Source: Acidimicrobiaceae bacterium (GTDB lineage Bacteria > Actinomycetota > Acidimicrobiia > Acidimicrobiales > RAAP-2). Taken from it: 22,472 bases of DNA. The translations under genes and the position numbers were made by a program. Positions 6,980-14,165 of the stretch are shown one piece after another (position 1 is the first letter of the stretch; each line of letters opens with the position of its first letter). The stretch spans positions 1-22,472 of the forward strand of contig PLSY01000308.1 of the NCBI GenBank assembly GCA_003164275.1, written 5' to 3'. Below the pieces are notes generated by a model that worked only from the letters and a program-made list of their open reading frames with translations, made no database searches and was not told where the DNA came from.

Positions 6980-8176
6980 TCAGGCCGCTGCGAGAACTAC
7001 TGGGAGTGACTCGATCTGCTCGTCTGCAGTGAATGGAACTCTGTGTGGTTCGTCGACACCGAGTACCAGTCCTGGGCATCGTTCCAAGAAGACATGGACT
7101 GCCTCTTGAATGTCGAGACGAGCCAATGCGTGGCCGAGACAGAAGTGTGACCCGTAGCCGAAGGCGAAGTGCCGCTTCTCGCTTCGGGACACATCGAACA
7201 CGTCGGGCGCGTCCCACCTAGCCGGGTCCCGATTGGCGGCCTGACGGGCGATGAACACGGTCTCGCCCTCTTGGAACTGGAGATCGAACATGTCCACCGA
7301 CCGCACGGCTTTGCGGCGACCATGCCGGAACGGCGGCCGATAGCGCAGGCACTCCTCTACGGCGGGCCGAATCCGGTCAGGCGAGGCCCGAAGCCAGTCA
7401 GACTGATCGGGATGCTGGATGAAGAGCAGCAGGCTGTTTGCGATCCCGGCGCGAGACGAGCCCACGCTGCCTCCGATGATGTTGACGACCAGAGCAACGA
7501 GCTCTTCACGGGAGATGACGCCGCTGGTCTCGGCCTCCAGCAGGTCACTGACGAGATCCTCTGCTGGCCTCTCGACCCGAGTCTCAACGAGCTCCTCCAC
7601 ATAGCCGTAGAGCGCCACGATGCCGAGCTCGGCCCGCTGCCGACCCTCATCGGTCATCGGGTCCGTAAACCCCTCCTCGGTTCCAGCGAGAAATTCGGCG
7701 ATGTCGTTGCGGGACCCTTGGGGCAATCCGAGGAACTCGCAGGTAAGCCACATGGGTAACTCGTCGGCGTAGTCAGAGACCAAATCGAAACTGCCCTTGG
7801 CAATGGCGAGATCCAGGAGACCTTCGGCATACGTACGCAGTGCAGCACGGAGAGGTTCAACTCGTCGCGGCGTGAAGGATCGCCCAAGGCTCTCGCGTAA
7901 TCGTCGGTGGACAGGTCCATCGTGCGCCGCCATCGTCCGGCCGCGCCACTCGTAGAACGGCCCGTCGTTGATGCCGAGCCGTTCCAGTGGCATCAGGCCC
8001 GGCTGGCCGAATGCATCGTCGCTGTAGACGAGATCGACGTCCGCTGCATTCAGCAGGATCGGCTCCCCCTTTGAGGTAACCGCCGTGCGTCCCACTTGTC
8101 GGGCCCTGCTCCAAACGGGATATGGATCCTGCCAGAACCCTTGGTCCCCGAGGTCCACCACCATCGGTCCAGACAT
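6980..8176 (-). CDS. Cytochrome P450
   Basis: A 398-residue soluble bacterial class I P450 that would hydroxylate a small hydrophobic molecule with electrons from ferredoxin. The heme-binding loop FGYGSHFCLG has the thiolate C346, and ExxR is E275-R278 (EECLR). The C-helix region is HDGPVHRRLR (85-94). The I-helix normally reads AGxDT; here it is GGSVGSSR (235-242), with glycine at the acid position and serine at the alcohol position. This may alter proton delivery or favour non-standard chemistry such as peroxide-driven turnover. Length is normal. The ATG at 8176 is preceded by a purine-rich AAGGGGGAAG. No ferredoxin or ferredoxin reductase gene lies nearby. It is convergent with the TetR gene, 20 bp apart. 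The substrate cannot be assigned. Confidence 0.93.
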   Translation of the reverse strand: MSGPMVVDLGDQGFWQDPYPVWSRARQVGRTAVTSKGEPILLNAADVDLVYSDDAFGQPGLMPLERLGINDGPFYEWRGRTMAAHDGPVHRRLRESLGRSFTPRRVEPLRAALRTYAEGLLDLAIAKGSFDLVSDYADELPMWLTCEFLGLPQGSRNDIAEFLAGTEEGFTDPMTDEGRQRAELGIVALYGYVEELVETRVERPAEDLVSDLLEAETSGVISREELVALVVNIIGGSVGSSRAGIANSLLLFIQHPDQSDWLRASPDRIRPAVEECLRYRPPFRHGRRKAVRSVDMFDLQFQEGETVFIARQAANRDPARWDAPDVFDVSRSEKRHFAFGYGSHFCLGHALARLDIQEAVHVFLERCPGLVLGVDEPHRVPFTADEQIESLPVVLAAA

Positions 8177-8231
8177 CTCGCTTCCCCCTTATGCCACTTC
8201 TTGAAGTCCGCCCTGCGCTCTCCCCGGACTC

Positions 8232-8262
8232 ATTATGCAGCCAAGTCTTGCGGCAAGGTCAA
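8232..8262 (-). promoter_or_regulatory. Candidate P450 promoter with palindrome in a long spacer
   Basis: On the minus strand TTGACC (8257-8262) and CATAAT (8232-8237) are separated by 19 bases. The palindrome CTTGC-C-GCAAG (8247-8257) lies in the spacer, partly over the -35 box. The spacing is longer than optimal, which can mean activator dependence; the regulator is unknown. The leader to the ATG would be about 50 bases. Confidence 0.4.
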
Positions 8263-8341
8263 TCGGCACTGCGAAAACGCAACCCGCCGCCCGCAATCCG
8301 GGTGCATCTGAGCACAGCCCACACGGACTGGGTCGAAAAGA

Positions 8342-8492
8342 GCCAGATCCGGAGCGTCTCGGCGGTCATGCCCAACTTCGCCGGAATGGCCGTCATGGCC
8401 GCCCATTCCGAGGGGTAGTCGCCTCGGCGCTCGACGAGCATCCGGACTGCCCGCTCACGCACCTCCGGGGAGTATCGGGTATTCCTTGGCAA
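8342..8492 (-). pseudogene. Truncated IS3-family transposase OrfA
   Basis: The minus-strand frame from TTG at 8492 reads as the N-terminal half of an IS3-family OrfA: NTRYSPEVRERAVRMLVERR, then SEWAAMTAIPAKLGMTAETL and RIW. This is the helix-turn-helix that binds the element ends. Similarity stops after about 50 residues at RIW; the rest of the open frame is unrelated and OrfB is absent. The sequence just upstream (about 8520-8545, complement CCCGGGAATCCTGGAGGCTC) has the look of an IS3 terminal repeat and probably marks the old element end. It is a dead remnant lying between the P450 and PadR promoters. Confidence 0.75.
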
Positions 8493-8583
8493 TGCTCCGT
8501 CCTCTCAAGGGAAGGAGCCTCCAGGATTCCCGGGCCGATTTAAATTGCCCACCCAAGGCCCAAAGGGAACGATCGGAGATTAA

Positions 8584-8616
8584 TAACTTGCACTGCAAGT
8601 TACTGTTGGATACCTT
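8584..8616 (+). promoter_or_regulatory. PadR operator and leaderless promoter
   Basis: TAACTTGCA-C-TGCAAGTTA (8584-8602) is a perfect 19-bp palindrome. Its right part contains the -35-like TTGCAC (8588-8593), and 17 bases on lies TACCTT (8611-8616). Only 7 bases separate this -10 box from the ATG at 8624, and no Shine-Dalgarno sequence is present, so the transcript is probably leaderless. A dimer bound to the palindrome would block the -35 region, consistent with PadR autorepression. Confidence 0.65.
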
Positions 8617-8623
8617 GCGGTGC

Positions 8624-8977
8624 ATGGCAACTGTGGATGGCCGACGTAGCCAGCTGCTCCGAGGCGTGCTCGACCTCTGTCTGCTCGCCGTGATGGGGGA
8701 GGGCGCAGCGTATGGCTACGAGATGACCAAGCGTCTCCGCGCTCGCGGATTGTCGATGGTCGGAGAAGGATCGATCTATCCGCTACTCGGTCGACTGGAG
8801 CGTGACGGCCTGGTCGAGACCCGGAGGCAAGCCAGCAATGGCGGGCCACCCCGGAAGTACTACAGCCTGTCTCTTGAGGGCAAGCGCGCTCTGGAGACGG
8901 GCATCGACGAGTGGAAGGCGGCCCGCGACGCCATCGACGGGGCTCTCGATTTGGCAAAAGTGGAGGTAATGCCGTGA
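8624..8977 (+). CDS. PadR-family transcriptional regulator
   Basis: A 117-residue winged-helix regulator of the short PadR class. It contains LLRGVLDLCLLAVMG (11-25), YGYEMTKRLRARGLSMVGEG (30-49), SIYPLLGRLERDGLVE (50-65, the recognition helix and wing) and YYSLSLEGKRALETGIDEW (79-97), all hallmark PadR elements. ATG 8624 is preferred over upstream in-frame codons because it begins the conserved domain and matches the -10 spacing of a leaderless promoter. Its stop overlaps the next start by 4 bases (GTGA), so translation is coupled. In related actinobacterial and firmicute cassettes the PadR protein represses a membrane-protein/ABC operon until a drug-like or membrane-active ligand binds; that role is inferred here. 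Confidence 0.9.
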   Translation: MATVDGRRSQLLRGVLDLCLLAVMGEGAAYGYEMTKRLRARGLSMVGEGSIYPLLGRLERDGLVETRRQASNGGPPRKYYSLSLEGKRALETGIDEWKAARDAIDGALDLAKVEVMP

Positions 8978-9573
8978 TTGAGTTCATCGAGGAATGTCGT
9001 CGGGAGTGGAAGAGACTCGGTGTTCCCGACGCCATAGCCAACGAAATGGCGGCAGACCTGACCGCCGACATCGAGGAAGCCGAGGCCGAAGGCGGATCCG
9101 CTGAGGACGTTCTCGGGAACAGCCTCTTCGACCCTCGCCGCTTCGCCGCAGCCTGGGCCGGGGCTCGAGGTGTTTCCACCTCATCGATTCCAGTACCCGA
9201 CGGACCCTCCGCCGTCCCCGCACGAGATCGTCCCCGCTGGTACGGGCCCATCGCCGCACTCGCGCTGACAGCAGCGGTACTGCTCGTTGCCCTGGTGGCT
9301 GCCGCCGCCATTGTCGGTCGACACGGCTCTGCGGTTGCTGCCCCCGTCCGCCGGATCTTGGAGGTACCGGGGTCGACCAGATTGTTCGCCCCCGGAACAC
9401 CCACGCCGCCGTTCCGGTACTCAGTGTCTGGAGCCTCGTTCGTAGTGCAGCAGGCGGGGCCCTTCACCGTTCTGGTGTTCGCGCTGCTCGTCGTACTCAT
9501 CATCGCCCTTGGTCTCGCTGTCCTCTTTTGGTCTCCCTGGTTCCGCCGCGGTTCCAACCGAGGGACCCGTTGA
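8974..9573 (+). CDS. HAAS-domain membrane protein
   Basis: A 199-residue protein with an N-terminal HAAS-like helical domain (EWKRLGVPDAIANEMAADLT, then ADIEEAEAEGGSAEDVLGNS, about 11-50), of the type found beside PadR regulators. Two predicted membrane spans follow, near 91-114 (IAALALTAAVLLVALVAAAA) and 163-186 (TVLVFALLVVLIIALGLAVL), and a short basic tail RRGSNRGTR. GTG 8974 overlaps the PadR stop, with GGAGG 7 bases upstream. The HAAS domain is thought to link membrane state to PadR or the partner transporter, so a sensory or signalling role is likely (inference). The ABC genes follow 96 bp downstream on the same strand. Confidence 0.75.
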   Translation: MIEFIEECRREWKRLGVPDAIANEMAADLTADIEEAEAEGGSAEDVLGNSLFDPRRFAAAWAGARGVSTSSIPVPDGPSAVPARDRPRWYGPIAALALTAAVLLVALVAAAAIVGRHGSAVAAPVRRILEVPGSTRLFAPGTPTPPFRYSVSGASFVVQQAGPFTVLVFALLVVLIIALGLAVLFWSPWFRRGSNRGTR

Positions 9574-9669
9574 CGTGAAGATCCAGGTCGCTGGACAGGA
9601 TCGCAAGAGTGGCCCGAGTGCAGGACGTTGGGGCCGTTCGTTCTCGACCACCTTTGAGGAGATCTGACC

Positions 9670-10638
9670 ATGACGGGCGCTCTTGATCCGGTCGCCGACG
9701 CTCAGGGGAACGAGTGGGCGGTCGAGACCCATGGGCTGACGAAGCGTTTCAAGGACAACACCGCGGTCGACGGGGTCGAGCTCCTTGTGCCTCGCGGGTG
9801 CGCCTTCGGCTACCTCGGGCCAAACGGTGCCGGAAAGACGACCCTCATCCGGGTCCTGCTGGGTCTAACCCACGCCGACGCCGGGTCCATGTCCCTCCTC
9901 GGATATCCGGTCCCGCAGTACCGGGACCAGGCCTTGGCACGGATCGGTGCCATCGTCGACGAGCCGCGGTTCCACGGTCACCTCACCGGCCGCCAGAATC
10001 TCCAAATCCTGGCAGCGGCCCGGGAACGGGCTGCCCGCACTCGCGTTGGAGCGGCGCTCGAGCGAGTGGGCATGTCCGACCGCGCCGACGACAAGGTGGC
10101 TAAGTATTCAATGGGGATGCGCCAGCGCTTGGGGGTCGCCGCCTGCCTGCTCGGGGATCCTCAACTCCTCATACTCGACGAACCGATGAACGGACTCGAC
10201 CCCGCCGGGATGCTCGAGATGCGCGAGATGATCCTTTCCCTGGTGGCGGAGGGTCGTACCGTCGTGCTGTCATCACATCTGCTCGACGAGGTTGAACGCA
10301 CGTGCGACGCCGTGGCCATCGTCGACCGCGGCAAAGTCATTCGCCAGGGGTCGATCACCGAGCTGCTTGCTGGTTCGGCGTTCGAACTCCAGATCGACTG
10401 CGCCACGCCTGAAGGGGCGGGTGCCCTCCTGGCCGGCACGCCGTGGGGTACCGGCGTCGAAGTGGGCCCGGATGGCTTGCGGATCGCCCTGGAGGCGGGC
10501 ACCGATCGCGAGGTCGTGGCCGAGCTCAACCGGCTGCTCGTGGAGGGCGGCGTGTCGGTGTACCGCCTCCAGGAGGTTCACGCCTCGCTTGAGTCCTGGT
10601 TCCTCGAGGTGACCACACGACTGGGGGCACAACCATGA
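9670..10638 (+). CDS. ABC transporter ATP-binding protein (drug/lipid exporter type)
   Basis: A 322-residue cytoplasmic nucleotide-binding subunit. Walker A is GPNGAGKTT (50-58), the signature loop is YSMGMRQRL (146-154, a degenerate LSGGQ common in DrrA/CcmA-like exporters), Walker B is LLILDE with catalytic E171, and the switch histidine is H203 in SSHLL. A C-terminal extension of about 100 residues ends in YRLQEVHASLESWFLEVT, as in antibiotic-export ATPases. The ATG at 9670 has GAGGAGA about 7 bases upstream. Its stop overlaps the permease start by 4 bases (ATGA). Together they form a one-ATPase, one-permease exporter under PadR control. Confidence 0.93.
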   Translation: MTGALDPVADAQGNEWAVETHGLTKRFKDNTAVDGVELLVPRGCAFGYLGPNGAGKTTLIRVLLGLTHADAGSMSLLGYPVPQYRDQALARIGAIVDEPRFHGHLTGRQNLQILAAARERAARTRVGAALERVGMSDRADDKVAKYSMGMRQRLGVAACLLGDPQLLILDEPMNGLDPAGMLEMREMILSLVAEGRTVVLSSHLLDEVERTCDAVAIVDRGKVIRQGSITELLAGSAFELQIDCATPEGAGALLAGTPWGTGVEVGPDGLRIALEAGTDREVVAELNRLLVEGGVSVYRLQEVHASLESWFLEVTTRLGAQP

Positions 10639-11804
10639 GCACTTCCACGCTCGCCGACCCTCCGCCCCCCGAGCCGTTGACGCTTGGAGCGGGACATCTC
10701 ACACACGACCACCGCCGGTCGTTCTTGCCCAACGGCGCCATGATCACCACGCGGTTCATGGAGCTTCGCAGGCGCCGGGGTCTCATGGCGGCCCTGATCC
10801 TCGTGAACATCGGCATCCCCGCGGTGTTCCTTGCTATCCGGCTTCTTGCCCACGCCTTCGCCCCCCGCTCCTATGGACCGGCCGGCGGCTACGAGATCTT
10901 CACCACCATGGTGGCGGGGGTGATGTTCATCTTCGGGTTCATCGTGGCTGCCACACTCGGCTGCACCGCCGGGTCGGTCGATCTGACCGAGGGCATGTTC
11001 CGCCACCTGGTGGTGACCGGCCGATCGCGCTTGGCCCTCTACCTGGCCCGGATCCCTGCCGGGCTGGCCATCATCGTCACCCTGGTTGCCGTCGGCTTCA
11101 CGATCGTGTGTGCCGTGTGCGTTCTCGCGGCACCGACCCAGCTGAGCTACCAGGGTGTGACCGTGCCGGCTGGGCTGTCGCACGCAGCGTTCGAGACCTG
11201 GGCCGGTGACCACGCCGACGAGGTCATCTGCAACTTCAACTTCAACGGCCAGGTGGTCGCCAACGTCCCGTGCGGCAATGGTCCAGGAGGTCCGGGCGTC
11301 AAGGTCGTGCCCGGTGGAGCAGCCCAGCAGGCGACCACCTCCCCCGCCGTAAACCGCACTCAAGCCGTCGCCATGGCCAACCAGGACTATGTGGACTACT
11401 CCAGCCACTTCCTCTCGCCGTCTATTTCGTTGATGGTGAAATCCGGACTGTGGCTCGAGCTGTACGCGGCCATCGGGTTCCTGGTGGGCCTGGGTCTGGC
11501 GTCACTGATGGGACAGCGAACCGTCCCCGTGATCCTGCTGATCGTCCTTGAGATCGTGCTCACTCCACTCCTATCGCACTCACCCATCGACCACCTGGTG
11601 AATCTGCAACGGGGCCTGCTCGGATTGGCCGCCACCCACTTCGAACCCGGCGGACTGCCGTCCGTATTCGGTGGCGCGCACAACGGAGGGGTGGGCGGAG
11701 TGGCGGTGGCCGAGTCCACCCTGGTCGCCGTCCTTGTCCTGGCCGGATGGGTCATCGTGTGGACAGCGCTCGGCGCCTGGAGGATGGTCACCCGCGATGC
11801 CTGA
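10635..11804 (+). CDS. ABC-2-type transporter permease
   Basis: A 389-residue membrane protein with about six predicted spans: 51-72, 90-110, 140-165, 272-292, 296-313 and 360-383. Between spans three and four lies an extracytoplasmic or loop region of about 100 residues (166-265), rich in glycine and proline and with three cysteines (C199, C213 and one earlier near 164). This layout matches ABC-2 permeases that partner a separate ATPase. It overlaps the upstream ATPase gene by 4 bases, showing translational coupling. The substrate is unknown; export of a membrane-active or toxic compound is the usual role for PadR-linked systems. Confidence 0.85.
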   Translation: MSTSTLADPPPPEPLTLGAGHLTHDHRRSFLPNGAMITTRFMELRRRRGLMAALILVNIGIPAVFLAIRLLAHAFAPRSYGPAGGYEIFTTMVAGVMFIFGFIVAATLGCTAGSVDLTEGMFRHLVVTGRSRLALYLARIPAGLAIIVTLVAVGFTIVCAVCVLAAPTQLSYQGVTVPAGLSHAAFETWAGDHADEVICNFNFNGQVVANVPCGNGPGGPGVKVVPGGAAQQATTSPAVNRTQAVAMANQDYVDYSSHFLSPSISLMVKSGLWLELYAAIGFLVGLGLASLMGQRTVPVILLIVLEIVLTPLLSHSPIDHLVNLQRGLLGLAATHFEPGGLPSVFGGAHNGGVGGVAVAESTLVAVLVLAGWVIVWTALGAWRMVTRDA

Positions 11805-11894
11805 CGCCAATCCCCAGCCCACACGGCTGAGGTCGAAGAGAGCCAGCTGTTCTCGCAGATAGCATCCTGACTTCATGTCGGCCCTGGAGAACAA

Positions 11895-12698
11895 GTGACG
11901 GACGTATCCACCCTCGGAACACCTCTCCCGAGCCGGCTTGGCGTGGGAGCACGATTTGAGAACGGGCGGCTGGTTCTCGAAGTGTTCCCCCAACCTGAGA
12001 CCATGTGCCACGGAATCATTCGGGCAAGCGTCCTGGCCTTCGTCATCGATGTAGCGGCAGGGATGCCCTTGGACCGAGATGCCGAATCGTGGATGCTCAC
12101 TTCGGATATGTCGGTCCGAATGCACCCCGTCCCGGCCCCTCTGCGCATCGATGCCGTCAGCGAGATACTTCGCCAGGGGAAGCGCTCGGCAACGTGCTTG
12201 GTCGATCTGAGAACCGACGAGGGGGAGCCGATTGGCAGCGGCGCTATCGGTTTCTCAAGGGTTTCTCGTAAGCCGACTGATCCCCCGAAGCCACTTATTC
12301 CGCTCGGAGAGACCCCGCAGATGTTTCAAGGACAGCCGAGCCTCACCCGCCCCTTGCGTACCGAAGCTGGCATTGAAGTGATTGATGCGGCGAAGGGGAT
12401 AGTCCAGGTCGAGCTGACGAGAGACATCTGCAACGCAGCTGGGACCATGCAGGGAGCGATGGTCGCCCTCCTAGCTGAAGCTGCCGCAGAAGAACTCATG
12501 GCGGCACGGTTCAACTCGCCCTTCGTCGTCACCAGCCTCGACCTCCGCTATCTCCGGCAAACCCAGGAAGGACCTGTGCGCACTCGGAGCAAGCTCTTGG
12601 GAGATGGACCCCATTCTGCGATCCAGATTGAGCTCGCAGATGTGTCCAGTGGCGAGATCACGACGCTGGTGTTCGCTACTGCGGTCGCCGTGTCCTGA
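11895..12698 (+). CDS. Double-hotdog acyl-CoA thioesterase-like protein
   Basis: A 267-residue protein with two hotdog modules (about 15-125 and 150-265), each resembling PaaI/4HBT-type thioesterases that hydrolyse acyl- or aryl-CoA. The first module has MCHGIIRASVLAFVIDVAAG (37-56) with H39. The second has NAAGTMQGAMVALLAEAAAE (180-199), in which the usual histidine before glycine is glutamine 186; residues FVVTSLDLRYLRQTQEGPV form the typical late strand. Exact catalytic residues cannot be fixed. GTG 11895 has GGAGA 5 bases upstream. It starts 90 bp after the permease gene on the same strand and may be separate. Its last 44 codons have a decayed copy at 13966-14100. Confidence 0.8.
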   Translation: MTDVSTLGTPLPSRLGVGARFENGRLVLEVFPQPETMCHGIIRASVLAFVIDVAAGMPLDRDAESWMLTSDMSVRMHPVPAPLRIDAVSEILRQGKRSATCLVDLRTDEGEPIGSGAIGFSRVSRKPTDPPKPLIPLGETPQMFQGQPSLTRPLRTEAGIEVIDAAKGIVQVELTRDICNAAGTMQGAMVALLAEAAAEELMAARFNSPFVVTSLDLRYLRQTQEGPVRTRSKLLGDGPHSAIQIELADVSSGEITTLVFATAVAVS

Positions 12699-12813
12699 TC
12701 CGAGTCCCGACTTGCCGAGGTAACTACTGACCGCAGCCATATCTGGCTACTTGTGCCCCAGCTGGGATCTCCTGACCTGTCGAAGGTCCCTGTCCTCATG
12801 AGCACGCTCTCCC

Positions 12814-12819
12814 TAACCT
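12814..12819 (+). promoter_or_regulatory. Candidate leaderless -10 box of the lipoprotein gene
   Basis: TAACCT ends 6 bases before the ATG at 12826. No Shine-Dalgarno sequence is seen in the 20 bases upstream, so initiation at the 5' end of the mRNA is plausible. No convincing -35 box was found. Confidence 0.3.
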
Positions 12820-12825
12820 GGGCTC

Positions 12826-13920
12826 ATGGCCCCAATCCCCGTTCGGTCCGGCTGGCCAAGCCGCTTGGGTCAGTCAGTGCTCGTAGCCGTGGTCCTTGCC
12901 CTCGCGTCCTGCAGCTCAGGCGGGTCAAGCTCGACCAGACCGACGAGCGGCCATCCGAGCACGACGGCCCCAGAGCCGTCGACGATAAAGGTGCCTTCGC
13001 GCACCGGACCCCGGGAAACAGGGCGCCTCGGAATGCCGCTGCCTGTGCCCACCGCCCTGGCGCCATTCAATGCACCCACCACCCCCGGTGAGGGCGGCTG
13101 GAATCCTGTCGGTCGTTCTGTCGGTGGCGTCCCAGCGGTCTACGAGACAGCCCTGGTTCCGCCGGGAGGCTCACTGCCGGCTGGGATCGCATGGATGGAC
13201 ACCCATCTGCTGTCCGCATTGCTCTACTCCGGCTCGAAGAGTCCGGGAGGTGGGCCGTACCAATACACGGCGCCGGTCGAGCCGACGCAAGCTGCATCGC
13301 TGGTGGCAGCATTCAACGGCGGCTTCCTCATGGACACCGCCGGTGGCGGCTACTTCGCCGAGGGACGAGTCGTAGTCCCATTGGTCACCGGGGCAGCGTC
13401 GCTCGTCATCTACGCGAACGGGACCGTCGACGTCGGTGCGTGGGGCAGCGACGTGTCGATGACTTCGGACGTCATAGGTGTCCGCCAGAACCTGATGCCG
13501 CTCGTCGAACGAGGCGGACCGACGGCGCAGGCGGCTGGCACCGATTGGCTGTCCTGGGGGAACACCTGCGGCGCGACATCGTGCATGCATTCGGTGCCCA
13601 GCGTTGAACAACAGTGGCGATCCGGGATCGGGGTCACCGTTGATGGCGCGCTGGTGTATGCGACAGGTCCACTGCTCACTCCTCTCCAGCTGGCCCAACT
13701 TCTCGTCCACGCCGGTGTCGTGCGCGGCATGGAACTCGACATCAACCCGTACTGGACCTTCCTGGTCACTTACAACCCGATGGATCCGAGCGGGCTTGCC
13801 GCACCCGGCAACGGCACGCGACTGGTCGCTGGCACCGTGCAAGGGCCGTCGACGATCTTCGACCCGTCGTGGGCGAGGGACTTCATCACCCTGTCCGCGA
13901 GAACGAGGTCCGCTGGCTGA
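12826..13920 (+). CDS. Lipoprotein with phosphodiester glycosidase (NAGPA-like) domain
   Basis: A 364-residue exported protein. The signal sequence ends in a lipobox LASC with the lipidated cysteine at 29, followed by a Ser/Thr/Pro/Gly-rich linker (30-90), so the protein is likely anchored on the outer face of the membrane. The rest resembles the NAGPA/phosphodiester glycosidase domain: AAFNGGF (161-167), YFAEGRVVVPL (176-186), ASLVIYANGTVDVGAWG (191-207), RSGIGVTVDGALVYATG (265-281) and GMELDINPYW (301-310). In the classic family the last motif is D-G-G; here it is D-I-N, an actinobacterial-looking variant. The domain cleaves sugar-phosphodiester bonds in other proteins; the substrate here is unknown and could be a cell-envelope glycan. 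Confidence 0.75.
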   Translation: MAPIPVRSGWPSRLGQSVLVAVVLALASCSSGGSSSTRPTSGHPSTTAPEPSTIKVPSRTGPRETGRLGMPLPVPTALAPFNAPTTPGEGGWNPVGRSVGGVPAVYETALVPPGGSLPAGIAWMDTHLLSALLYSGSKSPGGGPYQYTAPVEPTQAASLVAAFNGGFLMDTAGGGYFAEGRVVVPLVTGAASLVIYANGTVDVGAWGSDVSMTSDVIGVRQNLMPLVERGGPTAQAAGTDWLSWGNTCGATSCMHSVPSVEQQWRSGIGVTVDGALVYATGPLLTPLQLAQLLVHAGVVRGMELDINPYWTFLVTYNPMDPSGLAAPGNGTRLVAGTVQGPSTIFDPSWARDFITLSARTRSAG

Positions 13921-13956
13921 GCCGCGAAATCTCGCGATCCAACCCAGGTCAGACGC

Positions 13957-14100
13957 GACCTGGACCAGGAAGGGCCAGTGTGCACGTGGAGCAAGCTCTT
14001 GGGGGACGGACCCGAATCCGCCACCCAAATCGAGCTCATAGACGCGTCCAGCGACGAGACTACGACGGTGGTCCTCGCTTCCGCGGTCGCTGTCCCGTGA
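13957..14100 (+). pseudogene. Decayed duplicate of the thioesterase 3' end
   Basis: The frame ending in TGA at 14100 reads QEGPVCTWSKLLGDGPESAT, then QIELIDASSDETTTVVLASA and VAVP. It matches the last 44 residues of the thioesterase at 11895-12698 with 32 identities, without gaps, and with the stop at the same point. Similarity fades just upstream of 13966; no start codon or first hotdog module remains. It is in the same frame as, and directly after, the lipoprotein stop. It is a truncated paralogue, most likely left by an old duplication or by insertion of the lipoprotein gene into a tandem pair. Confidence 0.75.
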
Positions 14101-14165
14101 CCTTGTCCTGCCTGTCTTGGCATCTGTATTCACCGTGGTCGAAATCGAAGGATGAAGGCTAGAGA

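Noticed and set aside
8580..9671. Long minus-strand open frame (363 codons)
   Set aside because: It is antisense to the PadR and HAAS genes, has low-complexity Arg/Ser/Pro-rich translation and no recognised domain.
10578..11408. Minus-strand open frame of 276 codons rich in Gly, His and Asp
   Set aside because: It is a GC-driven shadow of the permease gene, whose membrane spans and operon overlap are convincing.
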